This document shows, in pieces, positions 18,616 through 27,299 of a DNA stretch of 64,000 bases; position 1 is the stretch's first letter, and every line of letters begins with the position of its first letter. The translations under genes and the position numbers were made by a program. The DNA comes from Methylocystis echinoides. Its GTDB lineage: Bacteria; Pseudomonadota; Alphaproteobacteria; Rhizobiales; Beijerinckiaceae. The stretch lies in contig NZ_BSEC01000001.1 in assembly GCF_027923385.1 (NCBI RefSeq), positions 1-64,000 of the forward strand, in the 5' to 3' direction. The notes under the pieces are model-generated. The model was not told the DNA's origin. It saw only the letters and a program-made list of their open reading frames with translations, and searched no databases.

Positions 18616-19503
18616 TCAGGGTCCGTTGAAATGCACCGTCCCGAAGCCGGCGCAGTCGTATCCGCCGAAACGTCTGGCGCGTTCGCGAAAGGCCTCGCTG
18701 TTACAAAAGCGAATGAACTTCTGGAAAGGCGGATCAAACCAGGTCTTGCGCCAGACAAGGAGATCGAAGCGCTCCACGACGAGCGGCGTGAAGCCGAGCT
18801 GGAGCGATTGCGCGACGGCCTCGATTCCGAGGCCCACATCCGCGCGCCCGCCGGCGACCGCCATGGCGAGGTCGGTCTCCGTTCGCTCGATTGCTTCGAC
18901 GATGTTGAGATCCGATCGTTCAAGGCCTTCGTTCGAGAGGAGGGCGGAAAGGATCAACTCGCTGCCCGCCTCCGGCTGCCGCGCCTGAAACCGCAGATCG
19001 CCGAGATCCGCAAGCTTGCGGATCGGCTTGCGGATCGTCGGCCGATACATGAGCCCGCGATTGCGCCTGGCCCATTCGACGAGCACCACGGGCTCCGTCG
19101 CGAACGCCTCCCTGACCGCGCCGATGTTCCACTCCGTGAGGTCTTCCATGGGAACATGCAGGCCGGCGGCGAGGCAGCCATGGGCTTTCATGCGTTCAAG
19201 TCCGTCGAGCGCGCCGTCGAGCAGGGCGGCGATCCCGCAACGCGATTCCCGCAGGGCCCATTCCAGAAGCGGGTCATGGCCGCCCGAGATGATCAAGGGA
19301 AGCGTCGGCGGCGGCGCCCCTGTCGCGATCGTCCCCCCGACGCTGCCGCCCGCGATCCACTCTTCGATTTCCTTCCTCGGGAAGAGCAGCTTGCCCGTCA
19401 CCCGGCGAACCGGCACCGCCTTTTCGGAGACGAGGTCATAGACCTTCCGCTCCTTGATGCGCAGGAGAGCGGCGAGCTCGCGCGTGGTGAAATACTCGGA
19501 CAT
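18616..19503 (-). CDS. HTH regulator fused to a molybdate/tungstate-binding-protein domain
   Basis: 295 residues. Residues 1-60 form an excisionase/MerR-like winged helix (YFTTRELAALLRIKERKVYDLVSEKAVPVRRVTGKLLFPRKEIEEW). Residues about 85-290 resemble a type 2 periplasmic binding-protein fold (COG1910 type), here without a signal peptide, so it is a cytoplasmic ligand sensor. The start at 19503 is chosen because GGAAGGA lies nine bases upstream. It heads the modBC transcript and faces modA, so it very probably controls both in response to molybdate or tungstate. No classical ModE is seen here. Confidence 0.85.
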   Translation of the reverse strand: MSEYFTTRELAALLRIKERKVYDLVSEKAVPVRRVTGKLLFPRKEIEEWIAGGSVGGTIATGAPPPTLPLIISGGHDPLLEWALRESRCGIAALLDGALDGLERMKAHGCLAAGLHVPMEDLTEWNIGAVREAFATEPVVLVEWARRNRGLMYRPTIRKPIRKLADLGDLRFQARQPEAGSELILSALLSNEGLERSDLNIVEAIERTETDLAMAVAGGRADVGLGIEAVAQSLQLGFTPLVVERFDLLVWRKTWFDPPFQKFIRFCNSEAFRERARRFGGYDCAGFGTVHFNGP

Positions 19504-19517
19504 GATATGCATTCCTT

Positions 19518-19542
19518 CCGGATACTCGTAAATCTTGCATAT
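19518..19542 (+). promoter_or_regulatory. Candidate operator half, near regulator gene start
   Basis: Contains TCGTAA followed after three bases by TTGCAT, just upstream of the regulator gene. A similar pair (TCGTAA, one base, TTGCAT) occurs in opposite orientation at 19655-19679 before modA. Two related elements flanking a divergent promoter region are what one expects of operators for the regulator. The match is short and could be chance. Confidence 0.3.
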
Positions 19543-19654
19543 CGTTGGGCGGACGGAAAGAAGTGCATGACGGTTTGCCCATATTTTGCGCCAGAAACCA
19601 CAGCCCTGACGCCACACTAGGCATAATGGCACATTTTTTCCGCGTGACCCCGTA

Positions 19655-19679
19655 ATAAATGCAACTTACGAATATTCCG
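19655..19679 (-). promoter_or_regulatory. Candidate operator half, near modA start
   Basis: On the minus strand it reads CGGAATATTCGTAAGTTGCA followed by TTTAT, sharing TCGTAA and TTGCAT blocks with 19518-19542. It lies about 50 bases upstream of modA. The rest of the 225-base divergent region shows no other feature I can support. Confidence 0.3.
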
Positions 19680-19728
19680 CATGGAAAGACCGAAACCTGC
19701 GGTCGACGCACACAGCCAAGGCTCTCCC

Positions 19729-20535
19729 ATGATCAGACTCTCCAGCATCGCCTTCGCGTTCACACTCGCTCTGGGGGCTGTTCGCGTCCAGGCCGAGACC
19801 GCCGCGCCGACCACGCCGCCGGACGCCACGGCCGGGGTGGGATCGGTTACCGTCTTCGCGGCGGCCAGCCTCAAGAACGCGCTCGACGCCATCTCGACCG
19901 CTTTCAAGGCAAAGACGGGCGTCGAGCTGAAGATCAGCTATGCGGGCTCCATGGCGCTCGCCAGGCAGATCGAGTCCGGCGCCCCTGCGGATGTTTTCAT
20001 GGCGGCGGATGAGGCCTCGATGGACTATCTGGCCGGAAAAGGCCTCATCCAGCCGGGAACCCGCTCCGATCTGCTTGGCAACACCCTCGTCGTGATCGCC
20101 CCGCGATCCTCCAAGCTCGAAAAACTGCCCTTCAAGAAAGAGGCTTTCGCCAGCGCCATCGGCGCCGACAAGATAACGACAGGCGATCCGGCGTCGGTGC
20201 CGGTCGGCAAATACGCCAGGGCGGCGCTGGAGAAACTCGGCCTTTGGGAAATCGCCGAGCCGCATTTCGCCTTCACCGACAATGTCCGCGCCGCGCTGAT
20301 GTTCGTCGCGCGCGAGGAAGCGCCGCTGGGGGTCGTCTATTTCAGCGACGCCAAATCCGAACCCAAGGTGAAGATCGTCGCGACCTTCCCCACGGAGTCC
20401 CATCCCCCGATCGTTTATCCGGTCGCCCTCACCGCAGCGGCGCAGGGAGAGGCGGCGAAAAAACTCCTCGCCTTTCTTAAGAGCAAAGCGGCCAGGGAAA
20501 TTTTCACCGACCAGGGCTTTTCCCTGGCGCGGTGA
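19729..20535 (+). CDS. modA: Molybdate-binding periplasmic protein
   Basis: 268 residues from the ATG at 19729; an in-frame ATG at 19681 would bury the signal peptide. The signal MIRLSSIAFAFTLALGAVRV is followed by the ModA opening VTVFAAASLKNALDAISTAF and by YAGSMALARQIESGAPADVF, where the family's oxyanion-binding Ser residues lie. The C-terminus KSKAAREIFTDQGFSL is typical. ModA captures molybdate in the periplasm and docks to ModB. Unusually it is on the opposite strand from modBC, with the regulator between. Confidence 0.96.
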   Translation: MIRLSSIAFAFTLALGAVRVQAETAAPTTPPDATAGVGSVTVFAAASLKNALDAISTAFKAKTGVELKISYAGSMALARQIESGAPADVFMAADEASMDYLAGKGLIQPGTRSDLLGNTLVVIAPRSSKLEKLPFKKEAFASAIGADKITTGDPASVPVGKYARAALEKLGLWEIAEPHFAFTDNVRAALMFVAREEAPLGVVYFSDAKSEPKVKIVATFPTESHPPIVYPVALTAAAQGEAAKKLLAFLKSKAAREIFTDQGFSLAR

Positions 20536-20667
20536 GCAAGACCGAGCGCGACGCCCTCAGGGACTTCCCGTCCCGTCGGAAATGCTGTGTTTTTTCGGCA
20601 ACACACTGACATCAATCAGATAAATGCCCAGCTTTTAGCCTTGAGCGCCGGCGCGCCTCCCGCTAAG

Positions 20668-20692
20668 CGTTATATATGCTAAAAACATAACG
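20668..20692. promoter_or_regulatory. ModE-like palindrome before the outer membrane protein gene
   Basis: Arms CGTTATAT (20668-20675) and ACATAACG (20685-20692) form an inverted repeat with 7 of 8 matches and a 9-base centre. The half-sites match those of the E. coli modA ModE operator as I recall it (CGTTATAT...ACATAACG), with the centre one base longer. It ends 20 bases before the ATG of the 894-residue outer membrane protein and just ahead of its GGAAGGA site, a position suited to repression by molybdate-loaded regulator. Confidence 0.5.
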
Positions 20693-20712
20693 GTCGTGGA
20701 AGGACTGGAGCC

Positions 20713-23397
20713 ATGGCTTTCCCTCTGAAAAATCACTGGAACAGGACGGTCGCCGGCGGCGCGCTTCTGGCCGCGCTGATGATGGCGCCTTCAGGGGCCG
20801 CCGCCGAAGAGAAGCCCGCCTCCTCCACCGTGACGCCGCAACAGGCGAAGAAGGAAAAGCCTGTCGCAAATGCAGATGCGGCGACAACCGGGAAGGCCAA
20901 GGAAACAGCCAAACCCGCCGCTGACGCGAAGCCGGAAGAGAAGAAGAGCTATTACGTTCCGACGCGCGGCTATCGTCTCGAGCCGCAGTCCGACATCCCG
21001 CCCTATGTGCGCAACCTCGGCAAGACGTATAAGCAGTTCGAGGGCATTGACTGGCTGAACGTCGGCCTCGACTCGCGCACGCGCTTCGAGTTCCGCCAGA
21101 ACGACTACCGCCCGTGGACGGATACGGCGACGAACCCGCCGAGCTCGCAGCGCAAATATTTCCCCAATTCGCTGTGGCTGTCGCGCACGCGCGTCTATGT
21201 CGGCGTCCAGAATATTCTCGATCCCTTCCGGGCCGTGGTCGAGTTCCAGGACTCGCGCGCCTTCAACAGCCTCTATGAATATCAGGGGCAGGAGATCAAT
21301 CAGACCGATCTCATCTCCGCCTATGGCGAGCTCTATTTCAAGGACGCGCTGGGCAAGGACCCGCGCGGCAATGATCGCTCGCTGACCGTGCGCGCCGGCC
21401 GCTTCCATTTCGAACTGCTCGACCGCCGCCTCATCGCCGAAAACGAGTTCCGCAACACGACGAATAATTTCGACGGCGTGCGCATCAAGCTCGGCAAGAA
21501 GGAGAATAACTGGGATCTCGACAGCTTCCTGATGCGGCCGGTGATTCGCTATCCCTATCAGTTCGACCGCCCGGACTGGCAGAATCTGGTCTATGGCTCC
21601 GTCTTCAGCTATCGCGAGTTCTCGCAATACGCCACCGTGCAGCCCTATTTCCTCGGCCGCACGCAATTCGCCGACCAGACCAATGTGAGCGCGGCCGCCA
21701 AGGTGCATCGCGAGACTTATGCGCCGGGCCTGCGCATCTATGGCGTGCTCGGCAATTTCGACTACGACGTCGACATCAACAAGCAGTTCGGAGCCATCGG
21801 GCGTCTGCAGACGGCGGTGCTCGGCGGTCAGACCTACGACAATATCGAGGTGACAGTCCCGCATAATGCGCTCGCCTGGGGTCTGGAGGCGGGCTACACC
21901 TTCTCCGATCACCCCTGGAAGCCGCGCATCAGCGCCGTTTATGTCTACGGCTCGGGCAATGGCAGTCCGTTCAGCTATTCCAACAGCAATTTCGATATTT
22001 TCTACGGCTTCAATCAGCCCTTCTCGCGCAATGATTACTTCGCCTGGAACAACATCAAGGACCCGAAGGTCCGACTGGAGTTCACGCCGGCGAAGAATTT
22101 GCAGATCGACACCGCCTTCAGCGCCTATTGGCTGGCCGATGCGGGGAGCGCCTGGGATCGCGCCAATCTGTTTTCGCCGCTGGGCGACGTCGCCGGTCGC
22201 GGCACGTTCCTTGGAACCGAATTCGACATTCGCGCGCGCTACAAGCTGTCGCAATTCATCAATCTGACGGCGAGCTATGCGCATTTCTGGCCGGGCAGCT
22301 TCCCGGCGAGCTTCGCGCCGCCGGTGAGGGGGCAACCGTACTGGCCGCAGTCCTATGGTTTGGCGGACTCCTGGTTCAATGTGCGTCAGACGACGACGAC
22401 CAATGGCCTGACCGCGAAGCCCACGGACTTCTTCTATCTGGAAGCGACGGTCAACGCCTTCGGCGACGGCCAGCCGATCACCAAGGACCCGGCGTCGACG
22501 CTGTGGGGCGCCATCGGCCCGAACGCGCCGGCCGCGCCGCCGCCGAGCTGGCGCGACGTTTATGTGGGTCTCAACGGCGGCGGCGCCTGGTCGACGCCGG
22601 GAACCTACACCTGGGTCGCGCCCGCCGCGACGGCGGTGCTGGCGCCGGGGAATACGGCATGGACGCCGCCGCCCACCGGCGCGTCGCTGGATCTGAGCAA
22701 CCAGCTTGCCGCGGCGAATTATCTGCCGAACGGGAACAATCGTCTGGCGGGTTTCATCGGCGGCTTCCAGCTGGGCGCGAACTGGCGCTTCGACAACAAC
22801 ATCGTCACCGGCGCGGAGACCGACATCCATGCGGTGTCCGGCAATATGGACTCGAAGGTTCTCGGCTCGACGGTGACGGTCCCGAGCGGCAGTCTGAAGG
22901 GGCTTTATGTCAACTGGGCGCAGCGCAACACGCAGCTGAACTATATCGGCACGGTGCGCGGTCGTCTGGGCTATGCGGTGACGCCGACCCTCCAGCTCTA
23001 TGGCACGGGCGGTCTCGCCTATGGCGGGGCGATCTCCAATACGGCGCTGTTCACGACATTCACCGGGACGACCAGGGCGGCGGCGACGACGCTGACCGAC
23101 GCCAACTACCAGAAGACGCTCGTCGGCTGGACGGCGGGCGGCGGTCTGGAATGGATGTTCATGCCGAACTGGAGCCTGAAGGCGGAGTATCTCTATTACG
23201 ACCTCGGCGCCGCGGTCGCCGCGGACCAGCATGCGACGGGTCTGAGCTTCAGCGCCGCGACGAGCGTCTGGACGGGCACGGGCGCGCCGTCCACCCGGCC
23301 GCCCTACGATTACGGCGTCGCGACGCGAACCCGCTTCGACGGCAATCTCTTCCACGCCGGAATCAACCGACACTTCGATCTCTTCGCGAAGGATTGA
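20713..23397 (+). CDS. Double-barrel outer membrane protein: alginate-export-type barrel fused to Omp25-type barrel
   Basis: 894 residues. A signal peptide (about 1-35) and an Ala/Lys/Pro-rich spacer are followed by an alginate-export-like beta-barrel (about 75-600), containing DWLNVGLDSRTRFEFRQND and many aromatic-flanked strands. A second domain (about 612-894) starts WRDVYVGLNGGGAW and runs to FHAGINRHFDLF, the layout of 8-stranded Omp25/Omp31 porin-like proteins of Rhizobiales. Such domains are normally separate proteins. Probably a channel for an anionic solute. The ModE-like box and the adjacent modA suggest, but do not prove, a role in oxyanion uptake. Confidence 0.82.
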   Translation: MAFPLKNHWNRTVAGGALLAALMMAPSGAAAEEKPASSTVTPQQAKKEKPVANADAATTGKAKETAKPAADAKPEEKKSYYVPTRGYRLEPQSDIPPYVRNLGKTYKQFEGIDWLNVGLDSRTRFEFRQNDYRPWTDTATNPPSSQRKYFPNSLWLSRTRVYVGVQNILDPFRAVVEFQDSRAFNSLYEYQGQEINQTDLISAYGELYFKDALGKDPRGNDRSLTVRAGRFHFELLDRRLIAENEFRNTTNNFDGVRIKLGKKENNWDLDSFLMRPVIRYPYQFDRPDWQNLVYGSVFSYREFSQYATVQPYFLGRTQFADQTNVSAAAKVHRETYAPGLRIYGVLGNFDYDVDINKQFGAIGRLQTAVLGGQTYDNIEVTVPHNALAWGLEAGYTFSDHPWKPRISAVYVYGSGNGSPFSYSNSNFDIFYGFNQPFSRNDYFAWNNIKDPKVRLEFTPAKNLQIDTAFSAYWLADAGSAWDRANLFSPLGDVAGRGTFLGTEFDIRARYKLSQFINLTASYAHFWPGSFPASFAPPVRGQPYWPQSYGLADSWFNVRQTTTTNGLTAKPTDFFYLEATVNAFGDGQPITKDPASTLWGAIGPNAPAAPPPSWRDVYVGLNGGGAWSTPGTYTWVAPAATAVLAPGNTAWTPPPTGASLDLSNQLAAANYLPNGNNRLAGFIGGFQLGANWRFDNNIVTGAETDIHAVSGNMDSKVLGSTVTVPSGSLKGLYVNWAQRNTQLNYIGTVRGRLGYAVTPTLQLYGTGGLAYGGAISNTALFTTFTGTTRAAATTLTDANYQKTLVGWTAGGGLEWMFMPNWSLKAEYLYYDLGAAVAADQHATGLSFSAATSVWTGTGAPSTRPPYDYGVATRTRFDGNLFHAGINRHFDLFAKD

Positions 23398-23409
23398 GGC
23401 TCGAGCCGT

Positions 23410-23793
23410 CTAGAAGGGAAAATCGTCCTTCTGAACGGGCTTGTGCATGTCCGAGGCGAGCGCCTCGAGCCGTTCCGCCGTGTCCTCCACCGCGCGTGTG
23501 ACCTTCGCCTCCATCGCCGCGAGCGCCTTTTTCGCGGCCTCGAGCTCGGCGCGCAGGGCGATGACCTCCTGCCCGGTCGTCTCGACCTTGTTGCGCGAGT
23601 CTTCGGCCTCGTCGGCGATGGCCAGCGCCGCCATCACCACGATCCGCGGCTCGCCGATCTCCTTGAAACTGTCCCGCATCGAGAGAATCTTGTTCTCGAC
23701 ATAGCGGGCGAGCTGTTCGAGACGCGGCTCCTGCCCGTCGTCGCAGGACAGGCGGTAGGTGCGTCCGGCGATGGTGACAATAACAGCCGCCAT
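23410..23793 (-). CDS. zapA: Cell division protein ZapA
   Basis: 127 residues. The N-terminal ZapA domain (VIVTIAGRTYRLSCDDGQEPRLEQLARYVENKI) is followed by a coiled coil rich in Ala/Glu (about 60-115). ZapA bundles FtsZ filaments and stabilises the Z ring. It follows a small coiled-coil gene by five bases, a pairing common in Rhizobiales upstream of central carbon genes. Confidence 0.92.
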   Translation of the reverse strand: MAAVIVTIAGRTYRLSCDDGQEPRLEQLARYVENKILSMRDSFKEIGEPRIVVMAALAIADEAEDSRNKVETTGQEVIALRAELEAAKKALAAMEAKVTRAVEDTAERLEALASDMHKPVQKDDFPF

Positions 23794-23798
23794 ATCTC

Positions 23799-24110
23799 TT
23801 AGACCTCTTCCTCGCCGCCACCGGCGGATTCCAGCGCGGCGACCACGCCGGCCTCCGCGTGATCGAGGCGACGCAGCACTTCCTCGCGGGTCTTCTCCAG
23901 CCCGCTGAGCCGGGCCACCGCATCGTCGAGCTCAAGCGCGAGACGGGCGCGGTCGTCCTGCATGATGGCCAGTTCCTCGTCCATCTCGGCGCTGGAAAGA
24001 TCGTCCTCCAGCCTGACCGCGACCACGCTTTCGAGCTGGTCGAGCGCGGCCTTGAGGCGCGCGAGCGCCGCATCGAGCCTGTCGGCGGGGATTTCGTCAG
24101 ACTGGGTCAT
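23799..24110 (-). CDS. Small coiled-coil protein (DUF4164-like)
   Basis: 103 residues from the ATG at 24110. It is almost entirely a heptad-patterned coiled coil (RLDAALARLKAALDQLESVV; RARLALELDDAVARLSGLEK), acidic at both ends. The family is known beside zapA in Rhizobiales, but its function is not established; a division role is inferred from context only. A longer frame to 24209 adds non-conserved residues and is less likely. Confidence 0.7.
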   Translation of the reverse strand: MTQSDEIPADRLDAALARLKAALDQLESVVAVRLEDDLSSAEMDEELAIMQDDRARLALELDDAVARLSGLEKTREEVLRRLDHAEAGVVAALESAGGGEEEV

Positions 24111-24275
24111 CGCCGGATCGCGCCCTATCTCTCGCGGCGGAAGGAACTGCGGCCGGCCCAGGGCCGATTCGCCGTCGGGTCTTGGTAGCATGAATCGCGC
24201 TTTTCCCAAGCCGTCCGGCGTAAAGTCCCGCTCGGGGTCCAGCTCTGGCCTGCCCGCGCGCGGCGCGCCGACGCG

Positions 24276-24302
24276 TTGACAGGGGGGCGCGAGGTGCTAT
24301 CA
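24276..24302 (+). promoter_or_regulatory. Probable gap promoter
   Basis: TTGACA (24276-24281) and CTATCA (24297-24302), spaced 15 bases apart, resemble the alphaproteobacterial housekeeping promoter (TTGAC...CTATAT). They lie about 100 bases before gap. The spacer is slightly short. The remaining divergent region 24111-24405 shows no gene. Confidence 0.4.
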
Positions 24303-24405
24303 AACGCTCGCCTCGACATCGAAAGCCCAGCGCGCGGCGCGCAGACGCAGTAGGGCGAAGGCCGCCGATTCTCGTAAATGCGGCGGCGACAAGGAGATAT
24401 TCCAT

Positions 24406-25413
<1,008 letters not shown>

Positions 25414-25436
25414 CGCGTCCAGGGAACCGAATGTGC

Positions 25437-25469
25437 GACGCGGGCCCCTGCGGCCCGCGTCCTGTTTTT
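25437..25469 (+). terminator. Intrinsic terminator or attenuator between gap and pgk
   Basis: A perfect 10-bp stem GACGCGGGCC / GGCCCGCGTC (25437-25446 and 25452-25461) with a 5-base loop is followed by CTGTTTTT. It lies 23 bases after gap and 24 before pgk, so it may allow only partial read-through into pgk. Confidence 0.75.
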
Positions 25470-25492
25470 CCAAGCGATCATTGGAGACGGAC

Positions 25493-26686
25493 ATGACCTC
25501 CTTCCGCACGCTCGACGACGTGGACGTCAAGGGCAAGCGCGTGCTGCTGCGCGTCGACCTCAATGTGCCGATGGAGGACGGCCGCGTCACCGACGCGACC
25601 CGCATCGAGCGCATCCTGCCGACGATCAACGAGCTCGCCGACAAGGGCGCGAAGGTGATCCTGCTGTCCCACTTCGGCCGGCCGAAGGGCCAGCGCGTGG
25701 AATCGGAGTCGCTGCGTCACGTGCTGCCGGCGCTGGAGCAGCATTTGAAGCGCAAGGTCGCCTTCGCCGACGATTGCGTCGGCGCGCCCGCCGCCGCCGT
25801 GATCGGCGCCATGACGGACGGCGACATCGCGCTCCTTGAAAACACCCGCTTCCACAAGGGCGAGGAAAAGAACGACGCGGCCTTCATCGACGAGGTCGCG
25901 CAGAATTTCGACCTTTTCGTCAATGACGCCTTCTCCGCCGCCCATCGCGCCCATGCGACAACGACCGGGATCGCCGCCAAACTGCCGGCCATCGCCGGCC
26001 GCACCATGCAGGCGGAGCTGGAGGCGCTCGAATCCGCGCTGACCAGTCCCGCCCGGCCCGTGATGGCCATCGTCGGCGGCGCCAAGGTCTCCACCAAGCT
26101 GGAGCTGCTGGGCAATCTCGTCGCGAAGGTGGACTATCTCGTCATCGGCGGCGGCATGGCCAACACCTTCCTCGCCGCACAGGGCAAGGCGGTCGGCAAG
26201 TCACTCTGCGAGCACGATCTGGCCGACACGGCGCGCGCAATCCTAGAAAAGGCCAAGGCCGCAAATTGCACGATCGTGCTGCCGGTCGACGCCACGGTGG
26301 CGCAGAAATTCGAGGCGCACGCCCCCTCGCACATCATCTCTGTCGATCACGTCGGCGCCGACGACATGATCCTCGACGTGGGGCCGAAGTCGATCGCCCA
26401 TGTCGAAGCCCTGCTGGCGCAGTGCAAGACGCTGGTCTGGAACGGCCCCTTCGGCGCCTTCGAACTGCCGCCCTTCGACGAGGGCACCAACGCCGTCGCC
26501 CGGACGGCGGCGCGGCTCACCACCGAGGGCAAGCTGCTCTCGGTCGCCGGCGGCGGGGACACGGTGGCGGCGCTCAATCAGGCCCATGCGGGACAGGAAT
26601 TTTCCTATGTCTCGACGGCCGGCGGGGCGTTCCTCGAATGGCTCGAGGGCAAGACCCTGCCGGGGGTGGCGGCGCTGAAGGGGTAA
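25493..26686 (+). CDS. pgk: Phosphoglycerate kinase
   Basis: 397 residues from the ATG at 25493, where the conserved start [20 protein letters not shown] begins; the frame extends 60 bases upstream through the hairpin without a plausible start. Substrate loop [20 protein letters not shown] and the nucleotide motif GGGDTVAAL are intact. It makes ATP and 3-phosphoglycerate from 1,3-bisphosphoglycerate. Same strand as gap. Confidence 0.98.
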   Translation: MTSFRTLDDVDVKGKRVLLRVDLNVPMEDGRVTDATRIERILPTINELADKGAKVILLSHFGRPKGQRVESESLRHVLPALEQHLKRKVAFADDCVGAPAAAVIGAMTDGDIALLENTRFHKGEEKNDAAFIDEVAQNFDLFVNDAFSAAHRAHATTTGIAAKLPAIAGRTMQAELEALESALTSPARPVMAIVGGAKVSTKLELLGNLVAKVDYLVIGGGMANTFLAAQGKAVGKSLCEHDLADTARAILEKAKAANCTIVLPVDATVAQKFEAHAPSHIISVDHVGADDMILDVGPKSIAHVEALLAQCKTLVWNGPFGAFELPPFDEGTNAVARTAARLTTEGKLLSVAGGGDTVAALNQAHAGQEFSYVSTAGGAFLEWLEGKTLPGVAALKG

Positions 26687-26703
26687 GGCTCAAACGGCAA
26701 AAG

Positions 26704-26821
26704 GCCCCCTCCCTGACCCTCCCCCGCTTCGCGGGAGAGGGGACGCTCACGATCAGCATTCGTGGCGAGGGCGCCAATCCGCCCCCTCTCCCGCGAAGCG
26801 GGCGAAGGGTGGGGAGAGGGT
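26704..26821. repeat. Intergenic palindromic repeat, copy 1
   Basis: Two inverted C-rich/G-rich blocks (CCCTCCCTGACCCTCCCCCG... and ...GGGTGGGGAGAGGG) enclose inner CGCTTCGCGGGAGAGGGG / CCCCTCTCCCGCGAAGCG arms. Related copies lie at 32658-32749 and 44469-44580. It fills most of the 234-base gap between pgk and hspQ. Such elements are common between genes in Rhizobiales; origin and role are not known from the sequence. Confidence 0.7.
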
Positions 26822-26920
26822 CTTTGCCGCACCCCCAATTGTGCGGCGCACGTTGACGCGGGCGGGGGCGGCGCGCTACCAAAGTCGTCGGTAAACGGAG
26901 CGTTAAAAGGCGTCGCAAGA

Positions 26921-27253
26921 ATGCCGAGAGAGAGTCGGGCCAAATTCGGGATCGGCCAGGTCGTCAAGCATCGCCGCTACCCGTTTCGGGGCGTCATCTA
27001 TGACGTCGACCCGGTGTTCGCGAACACCGAGGAATGGTGGCTTTCCATTCCCGAGGAGCTGCGCCCGCGCAAGGACCAGCCTTTCTACCATCTCTTCGCC
27101 GAGAACGCCGAAACCGAATATGTCGCCTATGTGTCCGAGCAGAATCTGATGCCCGACACCTCCGGCGACCCCGTCCGTCATCCGCAGGTCGAGGAGACCT
27201 TCGAGCGCGATGAGGACGGCTGCTACCGGATGCGCGCGCCCAAGCGGCACTAG
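26921..27253 (+). CDS. hspQ: Heat shock protein HspQ
   Basis: 110 residues from the ATG at 26921. The family core AKFGIGQVVKHRRYPFRGVIYDVDP and YHLFAENAETEYVAYVSEQNL is clear. HspQ is a small hemimethylated-DNA-binding-like (YccV) protein that in E. coli modulates Lon proteolysis and the amount of mutant DnaA. Length fits the family. It stands alone, convergent with the rhomboid gene. Confidence 0.93.
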   Translation: MPRESRAKFGIGQVVKHRRYPFRGVIYDVDPVFANTEEWWLSIPEELRPRKDQPFYHLFAENAETEYVAYVSEQNLMPDTSGDPVRHPQVEETFERDEDGCYRMRAPKRH

Positions 27254-27299
27254 CGCATATCCTCCCGGAGTTTTCCGCCGGTGCGCACGCACTGCCGTG

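Noticed and set aside
20791..23373. Long antisense open frame opposite the double-barrel protein
   Set aside because: It mirrors the codon bias of the real gene, is Arg/Ala-rich without motifs, and has no ribosome binding site.
24111..24405. 6S RNA between the zapA region and gap
   Set aside because: I could not see the long bulged hairpin needed; only a promoter is supported.
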